A stretch of 64,000 nucleotides of DNA from Sulfurospirillum diekertiae (GTDB lineage: Bacteria; Campylobacterota; Campylobacteria; Campylobacterales; Sulfurospirillaceae). The notes beneath the pieces are model-generated. The model searched no databases. It saw only the letters and a list, made by a program, of their open reading frames with translations, and had not been told where the DNA came from. Where the stretch lies: the NCBI RefSeq assembly GCF_011769985.2, contig NZ_CP039734.2, forward strand, positions 1,674,001 to 1,738,000, read 5' to 3'. Of the stretch, positions 1 through 9,330 are shown piece by piece. Positions within the stretch are counted from its first letter, which is position 1, and each line of letters opens with the position of its first letter. A program made the translations under genes and the position numbers.

Positions 1-1118
1 AAACTTAGAATACCAGCAAAAAGTTCAGTTACCATACGCGATGAAATTTTTAATTCACTATTTTTCATTGAAAATCCTCCATAATATGACAATCCTTTTT
101 GTTTTTGATGTTGCAGATTGCTCCTAGCATTGACTGGCGTAGTTTCGGGAATTGGAAAAAAATTCTCTATTTTTTTAAGTTCATCACAAAAGGTTTGAGT
201 TACCTTGAATTTAGCTTTTGAATTTGAATAAAATTCTCCTTTGAGAAATTTTGTAGATTTCAAATCAAATAGATTGCGCTTTTCCTCTAGAGACAAAACG
301 ATAACGAAGCTTAAGGTAGTGTTGTTTCGAAATATTTCTTGGATAATATCGGATTGAGAGAATTTATTAGCGCCATTTAAATTATTATTTATCAAATTGC
401 ATTCACCGTCACATATAAAAACCCCCATAATGCCTTCATATTTTGAGTTCCGAAGTTGCTTGGATTTTTTCTTTAAACTGTTATAGAGAGGATTTTTCGT
501 TAAAGAATAAGGTGTTTTGTATGAAGCATGGTTTTCTACAGTGTATTTCTCTTTTGGATTAAAACTTATTGAGATTTTTATTTCATCTTTATTTATTTCT
601 ATTTTGTACTCTTTATTCGGATTGTTTTTTATAGATTCTCTTAAAGTAAAAAATTCTTTTTTAATAAACTGAGGGATGTCTTTTTTTTCTGGCAACGCAA
701 GCTTTAATTTTGTGTCACCATAATCACCCACCATTATGTGATCAACATCAATGTTGATACCTTTTAAAGTCAAACCATAGCTTTTAAAAAAAGTGTTCAA
801 ACTTTCTCGGAAATAGTTTATGGGGTTTTCTTTTTCATAGAAATCATCACTTATAGAAGTAATATCAGCCACAAATGGTTCAATATATTTAGATTTAAAA
901 TAGATATCTGGTTTGCTACTTCCATCGTATTCTTTTTCATGACTTACTTGTCCAATTTTACTTAATGCATTCAAGATTACAACTTCCCAAATAGTGTCAA
1001 GAGAATCATTACTTTGAAAATTTAATTTTTTAACATGATTATCAGCTTGTTCAGGGGATAAAAAATCACGGTTTTCATTTAGAATTCTTTGAATTACTCT
1101 TCGTGGAAATATGGACAT
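1..1118 (-). CDS. Unrecognised protein, N-terminal part, runs off the left edge
   Basis: An open frame of 372 codons begins with ATG at 1118 and continues without a stop to the window edge, so the C-terminus is missing. I checked every in-phase triplet by eye and found no stop. An AGG lies just upstream of the ATG, and the frame is closed four codons above it, which supports this start. The product begins MSIFPRRVIQRILNENRDFL and is rich in Lys, Asn and Ser. It has no signal peptide or membrane segment. Around residues 70-90 the pattern SKPDIYF followed by FVADITSISD resembles the acidic strand pair of PD-(D/E)XK nuclease folds, but the usual Lys is absent, so this is only a hint. Base composition is visibly more AT-rich than the housekeeping genes nearby, which suggests transfer. 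I do not recognise the family. Confidence 0.85.
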   Translation of the reverse strand, partial: MSIFPRRVIQRILNENRDFLSPEQADNHVKKLNFQSNDSLDTIWEVVILNALSKIGQVSHEKEYDGSSKPDIYFKSKYIEPFVADITSISDDFYEKENPINYFRESLNTFFKSYGLTLKGINIDVDHIMVGDYGDTKLKLALPEKKDIPQFIKKEFFTLRESIKNNPNKEYKIEINKDEIKISISFNPKEKYTVENHASYKTPYSLTKNPLYNSLKKKSKQLRNSKYEGIMGVFICDGECNLINNNLNGANKFSQSDIIQEIFRNNTTLSFVIVLSLEEKRNLFDLKSTKFLKGEFYSNSKAKFKVTQTFCDELKKIENFFPIPETTPVNARSNLQHQKQKGLSYYGGFSMKNSELKISSRMVTELFAGILS

Positions 1119-1290
1119 AATGTTTACCTATGCGTGATGTTACACTATTTATTCAAAGAATATTCTATCATAAATAGAATATTTAGGGATAATGGGGACA
1201 GTCTCGAATGGCATTTACTTAAGCAAAAAAACACTAAGTAAAGAAAGAAAAGTGGCAGAGCCCAACTTTTAACTTTTTAGCCTTAAAAGC

Positions 1291-1302
1291 TTTACATGTA
1301 AA
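1291..1302. repeat. TTTACATGTAAA palindrome, intergenic
   Basis: Perfect 12-base palindrome in the gene-poor stretch; no gene edge lies within 150 bases. Confidence 0.9.
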
Positions 1303-1388
1303 GGTCTTATAAAAACAATAAGTCATTTACTCTATTGCAGATAATAAAGGGGACAGGCTACTTTAATAAAATTGAGCAATAAATATAT

Positions 1389-1400
1389 TTTACATGTAAA
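1389..1400. repeat. TTTACATGTAAA palindrome followed by AGGAAAAG
   Basis: Perfect copy running directly into a Shine-Dalgarno-like AGGAAAAG, the same layout as copies that precede real genes at 43607, 44470 and 44938. Only a 22-codon frame follows here, so it may be the leader of a lost gene. Confidence 0.85.
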
Positions 1401-1549
1401 AGGAAAAGTAACCTCGAATGATTCTAAATCCACTCAAAAAGCGCTTTTGGATAGTATCATACAAAAAGTTCAATAATATATTGTAATTCGCCAAGGCTAT
1501 AAGGAACGAGTGATCAGAACTAAATTGTTAACTTTTTATCATTAAAATT

Positions 1550-1561
1550 TTTACATGTAAA
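1550..1561. repeat. TTTACATGTAAA palindrome after cobB
   Basis: Perfect copy about 24 bases beyond the stop codon of the sirtuin gene. Confidence 0.9.
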
Positions 1562-1585
1562 GACACTCTATTTTGTCACAAAGCA

Positions 1586-2281
1586 TCACCCTTGTAAGAA
1601 CCTCTCCACATCCCCCACTATCTCTTCCACCGCCTCAGTCGCTTTTTGATGCAACACTTTCGTATACACCCGCTCATTAATCGCATCACTTTTCTCTAAA
1701 TTATTAAGAATGGAAACCTTTACATGTAAAGCGAAATGGTCCATCGCTACGACGTTTCCACTTGAACCAATGATGACTAAAAACTGGCACTCTTCCATCG
1801 CTTCATAGAGGTGTTCGTACATTGGGGCGGCTTCGCCGAAGAAGACAATGTCGGGGCGTAGAAAGCCGCCACAGCTTTTACATGTAACGTCTCGCTCTTG
1901 CTTGGCGTAGCCGATAAGTTCAGTTTCACCGCACTTTTCACAGCGGAGTCTGGGCAAAAAGCCGTGCAAGTGTAAAACGTCCTTGCAGCCTGCTCGCTCG
2001 AAAAGGTCGTCTACATTTTGGGTGATAATGGCGATGTCATTGGGGTATCGCTCTTGAAGTTTGGCGATGGCGTAGTGTGCGGTATTGGGTGTGACAGAGG
2101 CAAGTTGTTCGCGCCTTGCATCATAAAATGTGAGGGTATTTTCTCTATTCCAAGACAGACACCCCGCTTGGCAAATCTCTTCGATGCGGTACTTTTCCCA
2201 CAGTCCGCCCGTGTCGCGAAAAGTAGAAAGCCCACTCTCTGCACTGATGCCTGCCCCTGAAAAAATAACAACCCGTGCCAT
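1586..2281 (-). CDS. cobB: Sir2-family NAD-dependent protein deacylase (sirtuin)
   Basis: The 231-residue product is a cytoplasmic sirtuin that removes acyl groups from lysines using NAD. GAGIS (residues 9-13) and FRDTGGLW are the NAD-binding motifs; TQNVDDL and HLHG carry the catalytic His106. A zinc site is formed by C114/C117 and C134/C137. Tyr53 and Arg56 in FYDARREQ match the Y-x-x-R pair of class III (SIRT5/CobB-like) enzymes, which favours desuccinylase or demalonylase activity; that specificity is inferred. Two palindrome copies lie inside the gene: 1719-1730 encodes LHVK, and 1877-1888 encodes the TCK that contains zinc ligand C134. The next gene upstream ends 11 bases before the start, so the two are probably co-transcribed. 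Confidence 0.95.
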   Translation of the reverse strand: MARVVIFSGAGISAESGLSTFRDTGGLWEKYRIEEICQAGCLSWNRENTLTFYDARREQLASVTPNTAHYAIAKLQERYPNDIAIITQNVDDLFERAGCKDVLHLHGFLPRLRCEKCGETELIGYAKQERDVTCKSCGGFLRPDIVFFGEAAPMYEHLYEAMEECQFLVIIGSSGNVVAMDHFALHVKVSILNNLEKSDAINERVYTKVLHQKATEAVEEIVGDVERFLQG

Positions 2282-2292
2282 GGTTTACCTCT

Positions 2293-3084
2293 TTACAGTT
2301 TTGCTAAAAATGCCTTGATTGCGTCATTGCTCTCTTCTGGGTTTTCTACCACGCTCATGTGCGCTGCATTTTTGATAAGTACAAACTCTGAACCCTCTAT
2401 CTGCTTTGCCATCGTTTGCATCCCTGAAGAAGGTGTTAACGTGTCATGTTCGCCGCACAAAAGCAGTGTTGGAATTTTTATGGAAGGAAGAAACTCAGTC
2501 ATGTCATTGCGTGTCAGCATCGCAAAGACGCACCCTTTCACACCAATGGAGTTAAATTTCATGGACTTGGTGATGCGCTTATCGACGAGCTCTTTATGCT
2601 CTTTTTTGTAGGTATCGCTGTAACACTGAGCAATAAAATGTTTCGAAAATGATGTTAACCCTTTTGCGTTAATGCGTTTAATGGCATCAGAACGTCTTAG
2701 TTTGGTGTCATTGTTGTCAGCATGTGCCGCCGTGTCACATAAAATAAGTGCTGAAAATTTATTTTCCATGCGCTCTAAAGCACGTAAGGCGATGTAGCCA
2801 CCCATCGAAAACGCGCATAAAATAGGCGGTTTTTCATCTTTTAGGTCGCCAATCATCAACTCAAGATCATCCACAAATGACTCCATCGTAAACTGCCCAT
2901 CACCAACAGATGAGTCGCCAAGCCCACGTATGTCGTACGCCACACAGTAGTAGGTTTCACTAAGAGCCGCTATTTGGGCGTGCCACATCGTGTGGTCATA
3001 CGGAAAACCGTGTAAAAAAATGATTGCTCTATTTTTTTGATTGCCTTCCAATAAAACCGATAACCCGCCAACTGTTTTTTTCAT
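2293..3084 (-). CDS. Alpha/beta-hydrolase fold protein
   Basis: The 263-residue soluble hydrolase has the canonical layout. LHGFPYDH forms the oxyanion region, the nucleophile elbow is AFSMGG (Ser near residue 94), the acid is in CGEHDTLTP, and the catalytic His is in NAAHMSVVENPE near the C-terminus. This order matches small esterases, 3-oxoadipate enol-lactonases and BioH-like enzymes. The substrate cannot be told from sequence. It lies between metH and the sirtuin on the same strand with short gaps, suggesting a loose operon, but no functional link is evident. Confidence 0.85.
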   Translation of the reverse strand: MKKTVGGLSVLLEGNQKNRAIIFLHGFPYDHTMWHAQIAALSETYYCVAYDIRGLGDSSVGDGQFTMESFVDDLELMIGDLKDEKPPILCAFSMGGYIALRALERMENKFSALILCDTAAHADNNDTKLRRSDAIKRINAKGLTSFSKHFIAQCYSDTYKKEHKELVDKRITKSMKFNSIGVKGCVFAMLTRNDMTEFLPSIKIPTLLLCGEHDTLTPSSGMQTMAKQIEGSEFVLIKNAAHMSVVENPEESNDAIKAFLAKL

Positions 3085-3114
3085 TATCTATCCTTTGTAT
3101 AAAACCATTATACA

Positions 3115-6100
3115 TCAGACATTAAAATATAAGGCCTCCCTGTGGTGCATCACGATAGCCGTGGTACTTTGCTCAGGGTGAATCTGAAATGTTTCGCTGA
3201 GTTCTATGCCAAATTCTTCAGGTTTAAGCAGGTCAAAAATGATGCGTGTATCTTCCAAGGCAGGGCATGCTGGGTAGCCAAACGAATAGCGACATCCAAG
3301 GTAACGCTTCATCTGCACATCGCGCAGACTATGCCCCTCATTTTCAGCAATGCCAAGATCAAGACGTATCTGTTTATGAGCGATTTCCGCTAATGCTTCG
3401 GCAAGTTCTACGCCCAGTCCATGCACGAAAAAATACTCGGTAAAATTGCCCGCATCGTAAAGCTCTTTTTCATACGCAGAGAACTTTGCACCCGCACTGA
3501 CACATGTCAATGCCAAAACATCATGACGATCAGGGCTTATAAAATCGCTTAAAGAACGGTACGGATTTCTGTTTTGACGCGGGAAATCAAACGTCTTAAT
3601 GGCACGCGCTTTGATCGCTTCGATGTCTTCACGATTGACTTGCGCTTCACTAAAATAGCCCTCTCTCTCATCAAAAAGGTAGAGATTGTTTTCGCTTGAT
3701 CGCGCTGGATAGTAACCGTAAATGATGGTTGGCTCAAAAAGTCCTAGTCGTTCGATGTCGGCTTTAATGCGCTCGAACGCTGGCCACAAAACCTCATCAA
3801 GCTGTTTTTGCTTCGCTTCTTTGCTCTGCCCTTTGCCACTGTAACCCCAACGCTGTGCAAAGAGAATTTTGTGGTTGATCCACGAAAATGCGAGCTCTTT
3901 CACATCGGTTTTCAGCACACGTCTGCCCCAAAATGGCGGTGTCGGAATGGTAATGTCACGACTAGGCATTTTAAGCTCATGAAACGGAGGAATCTCTTTG
4001 AGCTCTTTCGTGGCACGATTGACACTGTTTTCAAGCACGACGCGACTAAACGAGGTGTCATAGTTTTTTACCTCGATGCGTGACATTGCAGTTATGCCCT
4101 CAAACGCGTCTTTGCAGTAGTAAATTGGCCCATCGTAAATCGGACGACAAAACTCTTCCACGAAGGTATCGGTCAGTGCCGCACCGCCTAAAATAACAGG
4201 GATTTTAATGCCCATCTTCTGCATCGCTTCAAGGTTCTCTTTCATGACATTGGTCGACTTTACCAAAAGTCCACTCATACCAATCGCATCAGCGTTGTGC
4301 TCTTTAAGTGCTTCTAAAAATTTGTCTAAGTCCGCTTTGATACCAATGTTGATGACTTTAAAACCGTTGTTGCTAAGGATGATATCGACAAGGTTTTTAC
4401 CCACATCGTGCACATCGCCTTTCACGGTTCCGATGATGAGCGTTGTGGTGGTATTCTTCTCGGTTTTTGGCAAATAAGGTTGCAGATAATCCACCGCGGC
4501 TTTCATCACTTCAGCCGATTGTAGGACAAATGGCAACTGCATCTTTCCGCTACCAAACAGCTCGCCGACCACTTTCATCGCATCGATTAATATCTCATTG
4601 ACAATGACTTCCGCAGCAATTTCCTCTTTGGCAGTGGGTAGAAGCGTCAGCATACGCTCTTTATCACCATCAATGAGCAGGGTTGAGATTTTCTCTTTCG
4701 TATCCATTGCAAGATACGCCGCGTCGCTTTCGTCTTTGTTTTCCACAACGCCTGCAAAATGGTCAATGAATTTAAAGAGCGGATCGCCCTCTTCTCGGTG
4801 GTTGAAGAGTAAATCTTCACAGATTTTTTTATCCACGTCACTGATCTTGTGCATCGGAAGGGTATTTTTTACATTGACAATCGCCATACTGAGACCCGCT
4901 TCGACGCAGTGGTGCAAGAAGACGGAGTTTAGGTACTCACGGGCGTGTTTAGCCAAACCAAACGAGATGTTCGAAACACCAAGGACAAAACCCACTTCGG
5001 GGTGCATCGCATGAAATTCACGAATCGCCTCAATGGTCTCAATCGCCGCCGTATGGTACTCAGCATCGCCACTGCCCACGGTAAACGTGAGAAGATCAAA
5101 CACCAAATCTTCAGGGTGAATGCCATGCTTCTCAGTCGCTAAGGCATAAATGCGCTCGGCAATCGCCACCTTTTGCTCTTTGCTCTTTGCCATACCGACT
5201 TCATCGATGGTCAGACACACGAGTGCCGCACCAAAACGTTTGGCTAAAGAGCAGACTTTGTCGAACTTTTCGATGCCATCTTCGAGGTTGACGGAGTTAA
5301 TGATGGGCTTGCCACCAATGAGTTTAAGGGCGACTTCAAGCGCTGGTACTTGAGTGGTGTCAGGCATGAGTGGCAAAAGGATTTTTTGCACGTAACGTCC
5401 CATCACCTCTTGGGTGTCTTTGTGCTCATCGCGTCCTGCAAAACCGACACTCACGTCAATGCCATGCGCGCCACTGCGTACTTGTTGTTGCGCAACGCTC
5501 AGTGTGCCATCGTAGTCTTCGGCAAGGAGTAACTCACGAAACGCTTTAGAGCCTGTGGCATTACTTCGCTCACCAATGAGAAACGGCGCTGGGTCTTGCT
5601 TGAGTGCCCTTGTTTCAAATAACGAGGCAATGCTACGAGGCATTTCTCCTTTGGGAGCAAGCGGTTTTTTACCCTCCACACGCTTGGAAAGCTCTAAGAT
5701 ATGCTGAGGCGTGGTACCGCAACAGCCACCGAGTATGGCAACACCCGCAATTTCAGTGAATTTTTCTTGAAGCTCCGCAAATTCACGCGGTCCCATCGGA
5801 TAAAACGTGTAGCCGCCACGGTTTTGCGGAAGTCCTGCATTGGCGTGGACACTAATGGGTTTACCCCAAACGGAACTGAGCGTTTTAACATGCTTTTCAA
5901 CCTGCTCAGGGCCTGTGCCACAGTTGAAGCCAAGACTCATAATATCAAACGGCTCTAAGATCGTGGCAATGGTGGTCGCATCGGTTCCAATCAGCATCGT
6001 ACCGCTCAGCTCTATTGTCACGGAAACCATGATGGGAAGTTTTACATGTAAAGCATTTTGAGCGTCCATTATTGCATGAAGTGCGGCTTTGATTTGAAGA

Positions 6101-6585
6101 GGGTCTTGCGCTGTTTCAATAAGGAAAAGATCACATCCACCATCAATCGCCCCACGCGCTGCCTCTTTGTAGCCTTCATACATTGCATCGTAGCCAATAT
6201 GCCCCAAAGAAGGGAGTTTCGTTCCAGGGCCAAAAGCAGCGGCTGTAAAACGTGGCTTTTGCGCTGTGGCAAACTCCGCACATGCCTCTTTGACGATCTC
6301 CACACCCGCACGAGCGAGTTCATACGCTCTCTTTCCAATGCCGTAATCTTCCAACACCCACGGCAGTGCGCCAAAGGTATTGGTCTTGATGATGTCAGCA
6401 CCCGCAAGCAAATAGCCGCGGTGAATTTTTGAAATGGCATCTTTACATGTAACATTTAAAAGCTCGTTGCAGCCCTCTTTACCTTCCCACTGTTCAGGGG
6501 CAATTTCAAGTGCTTGAATTTGCGTGCCCATCGCACCATCGATGACTAAAATTTTCTCTTTGATAAGTTCTTGAAGTGTTGCCAA
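3115..6585 (-). CDS. metH: Cobalamin-dependent methionine synthase
   Basis: The 1156-residue protein transfers a methyl group from methyltetrahydrofolate to homocysteine via cob(I)alamin. Domains in order are: homocysteine-binding barrel (about 1-310) with zinc cysteines C222, C288 and C289; pterin-binding barrel (about 335-610, beginning [14 protein letters not shown]); cobalamin cap and Rossmann domain (about 630-860) with DVHDVGK carrying the cobalt-ligating His726; and the AdoMet-binding reactivation domain at the C-terminus ([19 protein letters not shown]). All catalytic motifs are present and the length is close to the E. coli enzyme. Two palindrome copies sit in the coding region, at 6041-6052 (LHVK) and 6442-6453 (VTCK). 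Confidence 0.98.
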   Translation of the reverse strand: MATLQELIKEKILVIDGAMGTQIQALEIAPEQWEGKEGCNELLNVTCKDAISKIHRGYLLAGADIIKTNTFGALPWVLEDYGIGKRAYELARAGVEIVKEACAEFATAQKPRFTAAAFGPGTKLPSLGHIGYDAMYEGYKEAARGAIDGGCDLFLIETAQDPLQIKAALHAIMDAQNALHVKLPIMVSVTIELSGTMLIGTDATTIATILEPFDIMSLGFNCGTGPEQVEKHVKTLSSVWGKPISVHANAGLPQNRGGYTFYPMGPREFAELQEKFTEIAGVAILGGCCGTTPQHILELSKRVEGKKPLAPKGEMPRSIASLFETRALKQDPAPFLIGERSNATGSKAFRELLLAEDYDGTLSVAQQQVRSGAHGIDVSVGFAGRDEHKDTQEVMGRYVQKILLPLMPDTTQVPALEVALKLIGGKPIINSVNLEDGIEKFDKVCSLAKRFGAALVCLTIDEVGMAKSKEQKVAIAERIYALATEKHGIHPEDLVFDLLTFTVGSGDAEYHTAAIETIEAIREFHAMHPEVGFVLGVSNISFGLAKHAREYLNSVFLHHCVEAGLSMAIVNVKNTLPMHKISDVDKKICEDLLFNHREEGDPLFKFIDHFAGVVENKDESDAAYLAMDTKEKISTLLIDGDKERMLTLLPTAKEEIAAEVIVNEILIDAMKVVGELFGSGKMQLPFVLQSAEVMKAAVDYLQPYLPKTEKNTTTTLIIGTVKGDVHDVGKNLVDIILSNNGFKVINIGIKADLDKFLEALKEHNADAIGMSGLLVKSTNVMKENLEAMQKMGIKIPVILGGAALTDTFVEEFCRPIYDGPIYYCKDAFEGITAMSRIEVKNYDTSFSRVVLENSVNRATKELKEIPPFHELKMPSRDITIPTPPFWGRRVLKTDVKELAFSWINHKILFAQRWGYSGKGQSKEAKQKQLDEVLWPAFERIKADIERLGLFEPTIIYGYYPARSSENNLYLFDEREGYFSEAQVNREDIEAIKARAIKTFDFPRQNRNPYRSLSDFISPDRHDVLALTCVSAGAKFSAYEKELYDAGNFTEYFFVHGLGVELAEALAEIAHKQIRLDLGIAENEGHSLRDVQMKRYLGCRYSFGYPACPALEDTRIIFDLLKPEEFGIELSETFQIHPEQSTTAIVMHHREALYFNV

Positions 6586-6663
6586 GTCGAATTCCTAGTG
6601 TGTTATAACTGAAATGATAGTACCAAAACTTTGGTAAGGAGAGGCTAAAAGGGTAGGAGTAAT

Positions 6664-6690
6664 CCAAAGAGGCAAAAAATACCCCTTTGG
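6664..6690 (-). terminator. Hairpin after first binding-protein gene
   Basis: CCAAAGAGG and CCCCTTTGG form a nine-pair stem with one mismatch around a nine-base loop. It lies 17 bases beyond the stop of the 6707 gene, and a palindrome copy fills the gap between stop and stem. Confidence 0.6.
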
Positions 6691-6692
6691 TT

Positions 6693-6704
6693 TTTACATG
6701 TAAA
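6693..6704. repeat. TTTACATGTAAA palindrome, 2 nt after a stop codon
   Basis: Perfect copy exactly two bases beyond the stop codon of the 6707 gene and directly before its terminator hairpin. Confidence 0.95.
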
Positions 6705-6706
6705 GA

Positions 6707-7825
6707 TTATGGATTGACGGTAGATTTGTAAACAGCTTTGCCATCTTTGATCTCTTTGATAATGGCTGAACGGGTTGCGTTGCCTTTATCATCGATGGAA
6801 ATAAAGCCAGAAACACCCTCATATTTAGAAGTTTTACGAATTTCTGTGTTGATACAAACGCTGTCTTCTGCATTAGCACAACGGTTCATTGCATCAACCA
6901 TTACATTGTAAGCATCTGCGCCCAGTGCGGTAAAGGAGTTCAACTCTTTTTTGCCTGTTTTTTTCTCATACGCAGCGATAAAATCTTTTGATTTCCCAGT
7001 TGGAGGCGCACTGTGATCGAACGCATCAGTAAACATATATCCCTCAACCGCATCACCCCCTAAATCAATAAAGGTTTGATTGGCGACACCATCACCTGAG
7101 ATAAACGGTTTATTTAGATCAATCTGTTTGGCTTGACGTTTAATCATCGACGCTTCAGTGTGATACAGTGGCAAGAACACAAAGTCCGCATTCAGAGCCT
7201 TGACCTGTGAAACCACCGCTTTAAAATCTTTATCGCCTGAGCTGATACGAATCTCTTTAAGCACTTTACCACCGTTTTTAACAAACGCTTGCGTAAAGGC
7301 TTTCGAAAGTCCGAGTGAATAGACTTGCGCTTGATCAGTGACGATCACAGCTGTTTTTAAACCCAAATCTTTTGCCGCATAATTAGCAACGACCGTTCCT
7401 TGAAACGAGTCACTAAAGCAGACACGGTTTGCGAACACTCGATTTTCAGTGAGTTTATCATTGGTCGCAGCAGGTGCGATGACGGGAATCTGTTTTTTGT
7501 CGGCAATGGCGATAATTTGAGCGGTATTCGTGCTAATCATCTCACCAATTATCCCCACGACTTTGTCTGAAGTAATGAGTCTGGTTGCCGCATTGGCGGA
7601 TTCGACTTTATCACCTTTAGTATCGACTAAAACAAGCTTAATGCTATCGCCATTTTTCAGTTTTGGTTGAAGCGAGTTTGCAAGTTCAACACCCTCATAT
7701 GCCACTTGACCATACCCAGCGAGAGGACCACTCATAGGCATAATAACACCTACATTGATCTCTTTGGCAAGTGCCAATGTTGCGACTAAACTGGTAATGG
7801 TTGCCAGTGCTATGAATTGACGCAT
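6707..7825 (-). CDS. Branched-chain amino-acid-type periplasmic binding protein (copy 1)
   Basis: The 372-residue type I periplasmic binding protein belongs to the LivJ/LivK family. I placed the start at 7825, not at an upstream ATG, because AGGAGA sits just before it and the product then begins with a clear signal peptide (MRQFIALATITSLVATLALA). The mature part starts KEINVGVIMPMSGPLAGYGQ, the family hallmark. A paralogue of identical length lies immediately upstream. No livHMGF permease or ATPase genes are in the window, so the ligand is unknown; it could serve a distant transporter or act as a sensor partner. Confidence 0.92.
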   Translation of the reverse strand: MRQFIALATITSLVATLALAKEINVGVIMPMSGPLAGYGQVAYEGVELANSLQPKLKNGDSIKLVLVDTKGDKVESANAATRLITSDKVVGIIGEMISTNTAQIIAIADKKQIPVIAPAATNDKLTENRVFANRVCFSDSFQGTVVANYAAKDLGLKTAVIVTDQAQVYSLGLSKAFTQAFVKNGGKVLKEIRISSGDKDFKAVVSQVKALNADFVFLPLYHTEASMIKRQAKQIDLNKPFISGDGVANQTFIDLGGDAVEGYMFTDAFDHSAPPTGKSKDFIAAYEKKTGKKELNSFTALGADAYNVMVDAMNRCANAEDSVCINTEIRKTSKYEGVSGFISIDDKGNATRSAIIKEIKDGKAVYKSTVNP

Positions 7826-7966
7826 CTTTATTTCTCCTATCCGTCTAATTTTTGAAAAGTTTAACAAAATTATCATTACGATAGACTCAAAGTAATACAA
7901 ATTGATACAAAATCATAGACTATCAAAGTGACAAAAGAGGGATGAAATGAGGTCGTGTATGAAGGA

Positions 7967-8000
7967 AAAGAGAAGAAGTAGAGGTTTGCTTCTTCTCTTT
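7967..8000 (-). terminator. Strong hairpin after second binding-protein gene
   Basis: AAAGAGAAGAAG and CTTCTTCTCTTT form a perfect 12-bp stem with a ten-base loop, beyond the stop of the 8012 gene. The first stem bases overlap a palindrome copy. Confidence 0.8.
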
Positions 8001-8009
8001 ACATGTAAA
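7998..8009. repeat. TTTACATGTAAA palindrome, 2 nt after a stop codon
   Basis: Perfect copy two bases beyond the stop of the 8012 gene; its AAA is shared with the terminator stem. Confidence 0.95.
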
Positions 8010-8011
8010 GC

Positions 8012-9130
8012 TTAGGGATTGACCGTAGATTTATAAACAGCTTTGCCGCCTTTGATCTCTTTGATCACAGCGGAGCGCGTTGCATTGCCATTTTTGTCGA
8101 TGGAGATAAACCCTGAAACACCTTCAAAGTTAACAGTTTTTTTAATTTGATCGTTAATACATACGCTATCGTTAGAGTTAGAACAACGGTTCATTGCATC
8201 AACTAAAAGATTGTACGTATCTGCACCCAATGTTACAAATGAATTCACCTCTTTTTTGCCCGTTTTTGTCTCATACGCAGCGATAAAATCTTTTGAGCGT
8301 TGTGTCGGAGGAGCATTATAATCGAAAAAGTCCGTAAACATATGTCCTTCGGCACTATCGCCTGCTAATTCTATAAACGTTGGATTGGCGACACTGTCTC
8401 CTGACAAAAAGGGTTTTGTGAGTCCAATCTGCTTCGCTTGACGGGTAATCATAGAAGCTTCTGCATGGTAAATAGGTAAAAAAATCATATCGGGATTCAA
8501 TGATTTCACTTGTGCAACAACTGCCTTAAAATCTTTGTCGCCCGAACTCACACGAATTTCTTTGAGCACTTTACCGCCATTTTTAACAAACGCTTCGCTA
8601 AAGGCTTTCGAAAGTCCTAGTGAATAGACTTGCGCTTGATCTGTAAGAACGACAGCGGTTTTCAAACCCAAATCTTTAACAGCATAGTTTGCAACAACGG
8701 TTCCTTGAAAAGAGTCTGTAAAACAGACCCGACTCGCATAAGCTCTGTTTTCCGTCAGTTTGTCATTGGTGGCGACAGGTGCAATGACAGGGATTTGCTT
8801 TTTATCCGCTATGGAAATGATCTGAGCTGTATTGGTGCTCGTAATTGCACCTAAAATACCTACAACTTTATCGGAAGTGATAAGCCTTGTCGCAGCATTG
8901 GCGGACTCTACTTTATCGCCTTTATTATCAACCAAAACCAAGTTTAAATGGTCCCCATTTTTGAGTGTTGGTTGCAGGAAATGAGCCAATTCAACACCTT
9001 CATAGGTTGTCTGCCCGTATGACGCTAAAGAGCCACTCATAGGCATCACAACACCCACATTGATCTCTTTGGCAACGGCAAATGTTGCGATCAGAGAGGT
9101 AATGGTGAAAACAGTGAATAATGGACGCAT
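8012..9130 (-). CDS. Branched-chain amino-acid-type periplasmic binding protein (copy 2)
   Basis: This 372-residue paralogue of the downstream gene shares most of its residues, including KEINVGVVMPMSG, SADKVVGI-type motifs and the C-terminal AVYKSTVNP. An N-terminal signal peptide (MRPLFTVFTITSLIATFAVA) predicts export. The two genes are a tandem duplication, but each has its own terminator hairpin, so they are probably transcribed separately and may respond to different ligands. Divergence is concentrated in the ligand-cleft half around residues 220-300. No transporter membrane genes are adjacent. Confidence 0.92.
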   Translation of the reverse strand: MRPLFTVFTITSLIATFAVAKEINVGVVMPMSGSLASYGQTTYEGVELAHFLQPTLKNGDHLNLVLVDNKGDKVESANAATRLITSDKVVGILGAITSTNTAQIISIADKKQIPVIAPVATNDKLTENRAYASRVCFTDSFQGTVVANYAVKDLGLKTAVVLTDQAQVYSLGLSKAFSEAFVKNGGKVLKEIRVSSGDKDFKAVVAQVKSLNPDMIFLPIYHAEASMITRQAKQIGLTKPFLSGDSVANPTFIELAGDSAEGHMFTDFFDYNAPPTQRSKDFIAAYETKTGKKEVNSFVTLGADTYNLLVDAMNRCSNSNDSVCINDQIKKTVNFEGVSGFISIDKNGNATRSAVIKEIKGGKAVYKSTVNP

Positions 9131-9247
9131 AGGTAACTCCTTAGTTTAAATGTGAACGAAAGCATAACAGAATCATTGTTTAATGTCAAGTAATTTGACT
9201 TTTTTACTAGTGTATAAGTCACCTCTCTTTAAATAATCTAAAAAAGC

Positions 9248-9259
9248 ATTACATGTAAA
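9248..9259. repeat. TTACATGTAA palindrome (first base A), intergenic
   Basis: Core intact. It lies between the start of the second binding-protein gene and the terminator of the transducer gene. Confidence 0.85.
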
Positions 9260-9287
9260 GATGAATTAGGGGAAAATACACAAAGAT

Positions 9288-9313
9288 GAAAAAGAGACCA
9301 AAGCCTCTTTTTC
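9288..9313 (-). terminator. Hairpin after soluble transducer gene
   Basis: GAAAAAGAG and CTCTTTTTC pair perfectly over nine bases around an eight-base loop, 18 bases beyond the stop of the 9331 gene. Confidence 0.75.
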
Positions 9314-9330
9314 ACAATGAAGTCGAAAAT

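Larger units (their letters stand above)
1119..1585. other. Gene-poor stretch with three palindromes and decayed repeats
   Basis: No convincing gene is visible in these 467 bases. The stretch holds three perfect TTTACATGTAAA copies. It also holds two phrases starting GGGGACAG (1194-1211 and 1349-1367), and a segment AAAAGTAACCTCGAATG at 1404-1420 that partly reads as the inverse complement of GGGGACAGGCTACTTT. Such GGGGACAG arms are familiar as flanks of decayed REP-associated (Y1 type) transposases, so this may be the scar of one. A 22-codon frame at 1418-1486 is too short to call. Confidence 0.45.

Noticed and set aside
1418..1486. 22-codon frame after the palindrome and AGGAAAAG at 1389
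   Set aside because: Too short, no recognisable sequence, and in a decayed region; kept only as a note on a possible lost gene.
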